Shown here piece after piece: positions 1-5,089 of a stretch of 5,089 nucleotides of DNA. Position 1 is the stretch's first letter; every line of letters begins with the position of its first letter. The notes beneath the pieces are model-generated. The model worked only from the letters and a program-made list of their open reading frames with translations, was not told the DNA's origin and did not search any database. The stretch is from positions 1 through 5,089 of the forward strand of contig DGVW01000092.1 of NCBI GenBank assembly GCA_002396005.1, written 5' to 3'. The DNA is from Oribacterium sp. UBA4274. GTDB taxonomy: Bacteria > Bacillota > Clostridia > Lachnospirales > Lachnospiraceae. The position numbers were made by a program, and so were the translations under genes.

Positions 1-1821
1 GATCCTCAGCATCATGCAGATATGTATGAAGGGGAGCAGTTCACCCGTACCTACGGAAGCAATGACTGGATAGGTGTTATCGCAAAGCATATCTTTGAGA
101 AGGAAGGAAATGAGGAACCGACCATACTGTACTCTATGTACCTTTTCTCAGAGTTCAATGACAAGATGAGTGCCAATGTACATGTTTCAAACAACAGCTT
201 CTCACCTGATGATTTTAAGGCATTTCTTGACAATGAGCAGTTTGTGAACCTGATGAACTCTGTAAAGCTTGACCCCGACGGATGGCATCAGCCGGGTACA
301 GCAGAGGTAAACGGTCTTCTGTCTGACGGCGGCAGGATCATGTCCTATTCCGGTTCGGATGAAGAGGTGAGCATTCCGGAGATCATCGGAGACTACAACA
401 CGGTTTATATCGGACCCAATGCATTTAAGGACAATACTTCTGTTAAGAAGGTTGTGATACCTGAAGGCGTAACTGAAATTCAGGCCAATGCTTTTTCAGG
501 ATGTACAAACCTTGAAACTGTTGTACTTCCTGAAACCATGAACTTTATTTATCATAATGCATTCCGTGACTGCCCTAACCTTAAGGATGTGGTATTGCCT
601 GAAAGTGTTTCCTACGTAGGCTTTGCAGCTTATCAGGGCTCAGGTGCAGGAAGCTTTAAGGGCAGCTCTGCAGAGTATGATTCCCATGCCTTTGACGAAA
701 GCGGATTTGATAAGATCAGTTTCGCGGCAGGTGCAACACTTTCAGGGGATTACATCTTTGACGGCGCACAGCTTTCGGAAATAGAATTCCCGTCAGATCT
801 TAAGGAGCTTGGCAAGGGAGCCTTTGTTAACTGTCACAATCTCCAGAGGATAGAGCTTCCTGAGACAGTGACAACCATCGGAGAAAGTGCATTTGCATCC
901 ATGTTTGGTCTTCCGTATATCACTCTTCCGGAGGGTCTTACAGAGATCCCTGATAACTGCTTCAACTCTACTACACTGGATACTCTGGTGATCCCATCAA
1001 CAGTTACAAGGATCGGTGATAGTGCCACCTATGGTGCGGCATGCATCATGATACTTTGCCCTGAGGCAGAGATAGGTCAGAGAGCAATTCAGGCAGACTA
1101 CGTATATCTGAAGGATGCCTATAAGCATGTATTTGCAGATCATCAGGAGCTTGAAGGAAGCTGTCTGTATCTGGATGGTGTATATGACGCTGCTTCTCAG
1201 ATTCAGGGTAACTTCTATGATGCAACAAGCTTCGATTATCAGGTTTATCTTCCATCTGATGCAACTGCGGAGGAGTCCGATGCACTTGATCAGTTCCTGC
1301 TCTCTGTAGGCTTCAAGGACATCGCATGGATCGGCTCTTCCATAGATTTCATCCCTGACGGCACCTATGATTTTGATTGCGACAGTAAGGGCAAGATCAC
1401 AGGATATCACGGAGACAGTGATAAGCTCGGCATACCTAACTATCATCTCTACAGAGACGGTGACTGGTGGCTGACAGGTAATGTATATGGAATCGTGGAT
1501 GAAGCCTTCAAGGATTCTGCATTTACATCAGCTTACTTCCGCGGTCAGTGCGGTGACGGTATAGGATCAAGGATACTTACGGGCAATACTGCTCTTAAGG
1601 ATATCTGGTTCAATACTTCCGTACTGTTTGAGATAGATTCAACCAATGAAACCAGCGGAATTGCGTACTATCAGCCTGATACCTTTGCAGGTATCCCTGA
1701 GGATGTGACCGTACATCTGCCGGATTCTATCCCTGAGGATCAGCGTTCCGGTCTGGAGGACAGCCTGTGTGCACATGGCATACCGGGCGGAGCGACCTTT
1801 ACATATTACAGCCTGAGGTAA
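1..1821 (+). CDS. BspA-like leucine-rich-repeat (LRR_5) protein, 5' end outside window
   Basis: The reading frame is open from base 1 to the TAA at 1819-1821, giving 606 visible codons. The ATG at 22 has no ribosome site and the frame continues upstream of it, so the true start lies outside the window. About 115 N-terminal residues belong to no family I recognise. From about residue 118 there is a run of LRR_5 (BspA/Treponema type) repeats, recognisable by the recurring pattern IP..V..I...AF..C..L. After a non-repeat island (about residues 372-460), a second module restarts with ITGYHGDSDKLGIP, resembling IMSYSGSDEEVSIP at the head of the first module. The C-terminus, ending FTYYSLR, shows no LPXTG or membrane anchor. 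Proteins of this family are usually secreted or surface-bound and take part in adhesion or binding. That location is inferred, because any signal peptide is outside the window. Ligand unknown. A terminator follows closely. Confidence 0.93.
   Translation, partial: DPQHHADMYEGEQFTRTYGSNDWIGVIAKHIFEKEGNEEPTILYSMYLFSEFNDKMSANVHVSNNSFSPDDFKAFLDNEQFVNLMNSVKLDPDGWHQPGTAEVNGLLSDGGRIMSYSGSDEEVSIPEIIGDYNTVYIGPNAFKDNTSVKKVVIPEGVTEIQANAFSGCTNLETVVLPETMNFIYHNAFRDCPNLKDVVLPESVSYVGFAAYQGSGAGSFKGSSAEYDSHAFDESGFDKISFAAGATLSGDYIFDGAQLSEIEFPSDLKELGKGAFVNCHNLQRIELPETVTTIGESAFASMFGLPYITLPEGLTEIPDNCFNSTTLDTLVIPSTVTRIGDSATYGAACIMILCPEAEIGQRAIQADYVYLKDAYKHVFADHQELEGSCLYLDGVYDAASQIQGNFYDATSFDYQVYLPSDATAEESDALDQFLLSVGFKDIAWIGSSIDFIPDGTYDFDCDSKGKITGYHGDSDKLGIPNYHLYRDGDWWLTGNVYGIVDEAFKDSAFTSAYFRGQCGDGIGSRILTGNTALKDIWFNTSVLFEIDSTNETSGIAYYQPDTFAGIPEDVTVHLPDSIPEDQRSGLEDSLCAHGIPGGATFTYYSLR
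355..1113 (+). repeat. LRR_5 protein repeat array, about 11 units of 20-23 residues
   Basis: I tracked the AF (or degenerate AY, IF, CF) codon pair that marks each repeat. Units fall at 421, 490, 559, 628, 688, 754, 820, 889, 958, 1024 and 1084. The spacings are 69, 69, 69, 60, 66, 66, 69, 69, 66 and 60 bases, so the period is mainly 22-23 residues, as expected for LRR_5. The best-preserved units carry NAFSGCTNLETVVLP and NAFRDCPNLKDVVLP. Units 4-6 are degenerate, with a Gly/Ser-rich stretch around 637-675. The last two units lose the AF and Leu positions and probably act as a C-terminal cap. The repeat is visible in protein, not as long identical DNA, so it is an old duplication and not a recombination-prone tandem array. 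Confidence 0.85.
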
Positions 1822-1857
1822 GCCTCCGGTATCTGATTACCCTCTTCTGTAAAACAC

Positions 1858-1909
1858 ACTCCCTTCCGGATATTCAGGCAAAGACCTCAGGTCCGGAGGG
1901 GAGTTTTTT
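1858..1909 (+). terminator. Rho-independent terminator of the LRR gene
   Basis: The arms ACTCCCTTCCGGA (1858-1870) and TCCGGAGGGGAGT (1892-1904) form a 13-bp stem with one G-U wobble and a 21-base loop. Six T's follow at 1904-1909. The hairpin begins 36 bases after the LRR stop codon. It separates this gene from the next transcription unit. The reverse strand has only a short, interrupted T-run after the stem, so termination in that direction would be weak. Confidence 0.93.
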
Positions 1910-1944
1910 CTATGTTTGGGAGAGAAGTTTCTTGTCATGGTTTT

Positions 1945-1973
1945 TTGACTTTATACTATATTTTCTGTATTAT
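1945..1973 (+). promoter_or_regulatory. Sigma-A-type promoter of the methyltransferase-like/NusG-II unit
   Basis: TTGACT (1945-1950) and TATTAT (1968-1973) each match the -35 and -10 consensus at 5 of 6 bases and are separated by 17 bases. Transcription would start about 6-7 bases after the -10 box, at or next to A1980, the first base of the ATG. A competing pair is TTGTCA (1932-1937) with TATATT (1957-1962). Its 19-base spacer is less favourable, and it would give a leader of only about 11 bases. No ribosome site lies between 1963 and 1979 in either case. The promoter lies just after the preceding terminator, as expected for a new unit. Confidence 0.7.
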
Positions 1974-1979
1974 GAACTG

Positions 1980-2870
1980 ATGAATATTTTTGAAAGCATT
2001 AAAAATGAATTTCGTATACCTGATGCCTATGAGAACTGGAGCGGCTACAGAAAAGCCCTGACTGACATAATAGTGAGTCATGCTGAAAAAGCTGCAACAG
2101 ACTGTTCTGCAGGAGGCTCTCGTTCTGCAACGATCCTTGGAGCCGGTCCCTGCAATGACATAGATCTGTACAGAATCCATGAAACTTATGAAAAGATAAC
2201 ACTCATAGATGTGGACAGCACAGGCATGGAGGCAGCTCTTGAGCGTTACGGACTTGGACATTTTCCTCAAGTAAAAGTAAAGCCGGTAAGTCTTACAGGC
2301 CTGACTGACGATCTTACTGAAAGATTTTTCAACAGACTCTATATGTACCTCGTTGAAAAGGGGAGAACCCTGACGGAAGCCGACTTTCAGGAGCGTACAC
2401 TTATGGAATTTAAAGCTGTGGAGGACAGACTGTATAAAAGCATCGGGGATTTCAGTGAGATACTGCCGGAAGCAGGCTATGACACCATCATAGCCGCCGG
2501 GCTGCACAGTCAGCTCTGGTCTGTTTTATCCTATAGTTGGCATATCCTTGCCGGTAATGTCTCCGAACAGCTGCTTGATGGATATCCTGTTGATCCCGAG
2601 CCGCTTCACGACCGCATAAAGGAGCTTGACGATGACATGGTTCCTCTCCTTAATGAAGCTATACTCAGGTCTGCCACAGGAAGAGTGATCCTTGCATCCG
2701 AGTATGATACCGATAATCCCGTGGAGGGTGCATGGCAATGTGTCAATCATATCCGGAGCAGGCAGCGGGCACAGGCTTTCAGCCTCACAGAGACGACTCT
2801 TGAATGGCCGTTTTCACCTGTACAAAACAGGAAATATGTTATGCTGGTACAGGATGTTGTGCTAAGATGA
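1980..2870 (+). CDS. Class I SAM-dependent methyltransferase-like protein, probably leaderless
   Basis: The protein has 296 residues and starts MNIFESIK. Near residues 51-63 it has TILGAGPCNDIDL, which matches the glycine-rich SAM-binding loop (motif I). LIDVD at 75-79 supplies the acidic residue at the end of strand 2 (motif II). YDTIIAAGLHSQLW at 167-180 looks like the motif IV strand. The C-terminal pattern EWPF..VQNRKYVML resembles the last beta hairpin of this fold. No membrane segment is visible, so it is probably cytoplasmic; the substrate is unknown. The frame is open upstream to an ATG at 1767, but that stretch crosses the LRR gene end, the terminator and the promoter. I therefore chose the ATG at 1980. 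It has no Shine-Dalgarno sequence and coincides with the predicted transcription start. A TTG at 1932, preceded by GGGAGAGAAG, is a less likely start because it lies upstream of the predicted transcript. The NusG-II gene begins 32 bases downstream, suggesting co-transcription. The gene call is firm; methyltransferase activity is inferred from the motifs. Confidence 0.83.
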   Translation: MNIFESIKNEFRIPDAYENWSGYRKALTDIIVSHAEKAATDCSAGGSRSATILGAGPCNDIDLYRIHETYEKITLIDVDSTGMEAALERYGLGHFPQVKVKPVSLTGLTDDLTERFFNRLYMYLVEKGRTLTEADFQERTLMEFKAVEDRLYKSIGDFSEILPEAGYDTIIAAGLHSQLWSVLSYSWHILAGNVSEQLLDGYPVDPEPLHDRIKELDDDMVPLLNEAILRSATGRVILASEYDTDNPVEGAWQCVNHIRSRQRAQAFSLTETTLEWPFSPVQNRKYVMLVQDVVLR

Positions 2871-2902
2871 TGTGAAATGCAAAGATAAAAAGGAGATAAT
2901 AA

Positions 2903-3520
2903 ATGCAGGAAAACAAAGACAACATGACTGATAAAGAACATATAAATAATACCGAAAAAAGAAGTAACAGCGGCGATAAAGATACCGGAGAGCATATCGA
3001 AAATAGCGGCGATGGCATTGACATGAGAAGCACAAATTCCGGCAGGGGCAGCAGTGATGGCATTGGTACAGAAAGCAGCAGTATTGCGGCTGCAGATAAG
3101 CCCGGAAAAAAGTTTGAAAAAAGAAATATTATCCTGCTTTCTGTAATAGCGGCTGTTATAGTCATAAGTTTTGGAATCATAACATACATAAACCAGACTT
3201 CAGAGCCAAAGCTGTCTGTTGTCGTACAGTATGTTGACAGAGAAATCTTCAGAGCACCTCTCGATAAGGATGCCCTCTATATGATCAAGGACGGAGAGGT
3301 ATCCGAGGTATCCAGAGATACAACTCTTGCTTCCCTTGGCGATGAAGCTCTCGAAACAAGACATCATATCAATCTTATGTTAGTAGAAGACGGAGCAGTT
3401 AGTGTTGTAGAGTCAAACTGCTCCAATCAGGTATGTGTATCCATAGGCAAGCTCACAGGATCGGATTACGACTTCCCGATAACTTGTCTGCCGCATGGAC
3501 TCATCATAGTTATTGAGTGA
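2903..3520 (+). CDS. Single-pass membrane protein with NusG domain II (DUF1312-type)
   Basis: The protein has 205 residues. The start is supported by AGGAG at 2891-2895, 7 bases before the ATG. Residues 1-72 are hydrophilic, rich in Ser, Gly, Asn and Asp, and end in a basic patch (KPGKKFEKR). Residues 75-96 form one membrane segment, placing the tail in the cytoplasm and residues 97-205 outside. The outer part carries the NusG-II signature: INLMLVEDGAVSVVESNC, then Cys173 and Cys178 four residues apart, and CLPHGLIIVIE at the C-terminus with Cys195. Despite the name, this is not the transcription factor NusG: the NGN and KOW domains are absent. Stand-alone NusG-II membrane proteins commonly neighbour FMN-binding, Gx-transporter and ApbE genes. 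As I recall, EetA of the Listeria extracellular electron transfer locus is of this type. Biochemical role unknown. A flavin reductase gene lies 260 bases downstream, and a terminator follows this gene. Confidence 0.9.
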   Translation: MQENKDNMTDKEHINNTEKRSNSGDKDTGEHIENSGDGIDMRSTNSGRGSSDGIGTESSSIAAADKPGKKFEKRNIILLSVIAAVIVISFGIITYINQTSEPKLSVVVQYVDREIFRAPLDKDALYMIKDGEVSEVSRDTTLASLGDEALETRHHINLMLVEDGAVSVVESNCSNQVCVSIGKLTGSDYDFPITCLPHGLIIVIE

Positions 3521-3546
3521 TACCGGATTTCTGAAGATATTTATTA

Positions 3547-3575
3547 ATCAGTATATACAAGATGATGATACTGAT
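3547..3575. repeat. 8-bp perfect inverted repeat in the 3' region of the NusG-II gene
   Basis: ATCAGTAT (3547-3554) and ATACTGAT (3568-3575) are exact reverse complements around a 13-base spacer. The stem is AT-rich and lacks a T-run, so it is not a terminator by itself. It could be a weak RNA hairpin in the 3' untranslated region, a protein-binding site, or chance in AT-rich DNA. The rest of 3521-3614 shows no open frame longer than a few codons. Confidence 0.35.
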
Positions 3576-3614
3576 ATGAACTCGGTTAGTTAAAATTATT
3601 GTAACATTCGTCTC

Positions 3615-3652
3615 AAAACAGCAGCTTATTGCTTAAGCAATAGGCTGTTTTT
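3615..3652 (+). terminator. Rho-independent terminator after the NusG-II gene
   Basis: The lower stem pairs AACAGC (3617-3622) with GCTGTT (3644-3649), and flanking A's can extend it against the T-run. After a 3-base bulge (AGC), the upper stem pairs TTATTGC (3626-3632) with GCAATAG (3637-3643), including one G-U pair, around the loop TTAA. Five T's at 3648-3652 follow. It lies about 95 bases after the stop codon of the NusG-II gene and separates it from the flavin reductase gene. Confidence 0.88.
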
Positions 3653-3714
3653 CTATATTAAATGACATTTCTATCACAAAGTAAATTTTTATGTATTATG
3701 TAACCGCTTTCTCT

Positions 3715-3743
3715 TTGTAATTCCTTGTGTAATATGCTTAAAT
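3715..3743 (+). promoter_or_regulatory. Candidate extended -10 promoter of the flavin reductase gene
   Basis: TTGTAA (3715-3720) lies 17 bases before TTAAAT (3738-3743), which is preceded by the extended -10 element TGC (3735-3737). Each box matches consensus at 4 of 6 bases. The predicted transcription start near 3750 gives a leader of about 30 bases, too short for a riboswitch. TATTAT at 3694-3699 is an alternative -10 but has no convincing -35. The segment 3653-3714 is AT-rich and shows nothing else I can support. Confidence 0.5.
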
Positions 3744-3770
3744 AAATGTGTATTTTTACGCGTATTTACT

Positions 3771-3776
3771 AGGAGG
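3771..3776 (+). promoter_or_regulatory. Strong ribosome binding site AGGAGG, short spacing
   Basis: A full six-base Shine-Dalgarno match stands only 4 bases before the ATG at 3781. The spacing is at the short end, but no other in-frame start exists nearby, and the protein begins at once with a proper lipoprotein signal peptide. The site therefore fixes the start. Confidence 0.85.
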
Positions 3777-3780
3777 CAAT

Positions 3781-5089
3781 ATGAAAAAATTTTTAAAGGG
3801 TGCTATGGCCGTAGGTCTTGTTGCATCTATGACAGCCTGCTCTGCACAGAAACCTGCAGAGACAACCGCTGCCGCAACAGAGGCTGCTACAGAAGCTGCT
3901 AAGGAAGCTGCCGGCGCATTTGTTGCAGGAACTTATTCCGGCTCAGAACAGGGCTTTGGTGGAAAGGTTACCGTAACAATCACAACATCTGACTCAGAGA
4001 TTACAGATGTTACCATTGAGGGTAATGATGAGACTCCTAATGTAGGTGGCGCTGCTCTTGAAGAACTCACCACACAGATTAAAACAGCTCAGTCTGCTGA
4101 GATCGACGGTGTTTCCGGAGCTACCATTACTTCAACTGCTGTTAAGGCTGCAGCTGCAGCTGCAATCGAGGCTGCCAAGAAGGGTGAAGCTGCAGCTCCA
4201 AATGATGCAGAACTTGCATTCACAGCAGGTACTTACACAGGTACAGGAACCGGTTACAATGGTCCGGTTTCTGTTGATGTAACCTTTGACGACAAGAAGA
4301 TCACTAACATCGAGGTCAAGGATTCAAAGGAAACCGATCATGTTGGTAATATTGCATTTGACATCCTCGTACCTGAGATCCTTGAGGCTAACGGAACAGG
4401 TGTAGATGGTGTATCCGGTGCTACATTCTCATCAAGAGCACTTAAGGAAGCTGTCAACGATGCCGCTGATCAGGCAGGCGTTACCAACAAGGATGCATTT
4501 ACATCCAACGCAGTAGAAGTTAAGGCTCAGGACGCTATCGATGAGACTTACGATGTTGTAGTAGTAGGTGGTGGTGGAGCAGGTATCTCCGCTGCAGCAC
4601 AGGCTGCTCAGGACGGAAACACAGTTCTCCTCATCGAGAAGAATGCCGAGATCGGTGGTAACACACTTGTATCAGGTGGTCAGTACCAGTCAGTTATGCC
4701 ATACCTTGTATGGGATAAGGATGATCCTGACGCTACAACAGGCGTTGGATTTGACGGCAAGGAGTACAACAAGGTTAAGTCTGTTCGCGGATGTATCGAT
4801 GAGTTAAAGGTTATCCTTAACTGGTCAGAGGACGAGTTCGATCCTTCATACTATGATACAAACGAGTATGTTGCAGGTGATATCGAGGAGCTTTCAAAGC
4901 ATGGTGTAGTTAAGGATTATCTCCCTACACTTCAGGCTCTCAAGAAGGAGATACAGGAGTATCTTGATTGGGCACAGCCTAAACTTGATGCAGGTACACC
5001 TGAGTCAGATCTCACTCTGTTCTCTACACTCAATCTCCATATCTTCCAGACATACTATGGCGGACTCCGTCAGAGTGCCGACAAGAAGT
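3781..5089 (+). CDS. Lipoprotein FMN/FAD flavin reductase (fumarate/urocanate-reductase type), 3' end outside window
   Basis: The frame is open to the window end: 436 residues plus one base, with no stop. Residues 1-20 form a lipoprotein signal peptide (MKKFLKG...ASMTAC) with lipid attachment expected at Cys20; Met at lipobox position -3 is somewhat unusual. Residues 23-46 are an Ala/Thr/Glu-rich stalk. Two FMN-binding domains follow (about 47-132 and 147-232), each with DGVSGAT (109-115 and 209-215). Thr115 and Thr215 are the expected sites for covalent FMN attachment by an ApbE-type transferase. The FAD domain begins at DVVVVGGGGAG (258-268), a GxGxxG dinucleotide fold, with Glu286 for ADP-ribose and GGNTLVSGG (292-300). 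This matches the FrdA/urocanate reductase family, which reduces a C=C bond in a small acid outside the membrane. The substrate-binding and catalytic Arg region is not in the window, so the acceptor cannot be named. The gene has its own promoter and terminator-bounded unit, next to a NusG-II membrane protein. Confidence 0.94.
   Translation, partial: MKKFLKGAMAVGLVASMTACSAQKPAETTAAATEAATEAAKEAAGAFVAGTYSGSEQGFGGKVTVTITTSDSEITDVTIEGNDETPNVGGAALEELTTQIKTAQSAEIDGVSGATITSTAVKAAAAAAIEAAKKGEAAAPNDAELAFTAGTYTGTGTGYNGPVSVDVTFDDKKITNIEVKDSKETDHVGNIAFDILVPEILEANGTGVDGVSGATFSSRALKEAVNDAADQAGVTNKDAFTSNAVEVKAQDAIDETYDVVVVGGGGAGISAAAQAAQDGNTVLLIEKNAEIGGNTLVSGGQYQSVMPYLVWDKDDPDATTGVGFDGKEYNKVKSVRGCIDELKVILNWSEDEFDPSYYDTNEYVAGDIEELSKHGVVKDYLPTLQALKKEIQEYLDWAQPKLDAGTPESDLTLFSTLNLHIFQTYYGGLRQSADKK
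3919..4476 (+). repeat. Tandem duplication of the FMN-binding domain, exact 100-residue period
   Basis: Residues 47-132 align with 147-232 with no gap. FVAGTYSG matches FTAGTYTG, and DGVSGAT recurs exactly 100 residues (300 bases) later. By hand I count about 35 identities in 86 positions, around 40%. The DNA is much diverged, so the duplication is old. The inter-domain linker (about 133-146) is Ala/Lys/Glu-rich, like the stalk. Confidence 0.88.

Noticed and set aside
22..24. ATG at 22 as the start of the LRR protein
   Set aside because: The frame is open upstream to base 1, there is no ribosome site, and no signal peptide follows. It is an internal Met of a truncated gene.
997..1446. Minus-strand open frame of 149 codons inside the LRR gene
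   Set aside because: It lies wholly within a well-supported gene, has no recognisable domain, and its composition fits antisense of repeat coding DNA.
1767..1979. N-terminal extension of the methyltransferase-like protein to the ATG at 1767
   Set aside because: It would overlap the LRR gene end in another frame and read through the terminator hairpin and the promoter. The translated stretch is low-complexity Phe/Leu/Tyr, as expected from AT-rich regulatory DNA.
1932..1979. TTG start at 1932 with SD-like GGGAGAGAAG (1918-1927), giving a hydrophobic N-terminus
   Set aside because: It lies upstream of the best promoter's predicted start, and no promoter fits between the terminator and 1918. 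It remains a minor alternative.
1956..2507. Minus-strand open frame of 183 codons opposite the methyltransferase-like gene
   Set aside because: It has no domain or ribosome site, and the + strand frame carries clear SAM-binding motifs.
2839..3189. Minus-strand hydrophobic Leu/Ser/Pro-rich frame
   Set aside because: It is the antisense of the Ser/Gly/Asn-rich tail and membrane segment of the NusG-II protein.
2903..3520. Transcription elongation factor NusG
   Set aside because: Only the NusG-II insert-type domain is present, behind a membrane helix. The NGN and KOW domains are missing.
3653..3770. Riboswitch or other structured leader before the flavin reductase gene (FMN riboswitch considered)
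   Set aside because: The segment is AT-rich without conserved multi-stem structure, and the predicted leader is only about 30 bases.
4046..4807. Short + strand frames at 4046-4282 and 4568-4807
   Set aside because: Both are out-of-frame shadows of the long flavin reductase frame, which runs unbroken from 3781 to the window end.

Overview
The window looks like chromosomal DNA from an anaerobic, gut- or rumen-type Firmicute, most likely a Lachnospiraceae member (Butyrivibrio-like). This rests on general character: moderate AT content, AGGAG-type ribosome sites, U-tailed hairpin terminators, a BspA-like leucine-rich-repeat protein and a surface flavin reductase with FMN-binding domains. It is not a species identification. 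All four genes read on the + strand. I found no tRNA, rRNA, CRISPR array, insertion sequence or phage gene.

Layout: (1) 1-1821 is the 3' part of a large LRR_5/BspA-like protein whose start lies upstream of the window, closed by a strong hairpin terminator at 1858-1909. (2) A compact promoter at 1945-1973 starts a new unit. Its first gene (1980-2870) encodes a class I SAM-dependent methyltransferase-like protein and has no Shine-Dalgarno site; the promoter spacing suggests a leaderless mRNA. (3) After 32 bases, and with a good ribosome site, comes 2903-3520, a single-pass membrane protein with a NusG domain II (DUF1312-type) outer domain. The unit ends at a terminator at 3615-3652, after a 3' segment holding an 8-bp inverted repeat. 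(4) A separate promoter (about 3715-3743) drives 3781-5089, the 5' part of a lipoprotein flavoenzyme: lipobox, Ala/Thr/Glu-rich stalk, two tandem FMN-binding domains each with a DGVSGAT flavinylation motif, then a fumarate/urocanate-reductase-type FAD domain that runs off the window end.

How they may work together: the NusG-II membrane protein and the flavinylated lipoprotein reductase are both of types associated with extracytosolic flavin-based electron transfer. In such systems FMN attached by ApbE-type transferases passes electrons to a surface reductase that uses a small organic acceptor. The window therefore probably covers one edge of an anaerobic respiration locus. The link to the methyltransferase-like gene rests only on apparent co-transcription. 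The LRR gene is isolated from the rest by its terminator.
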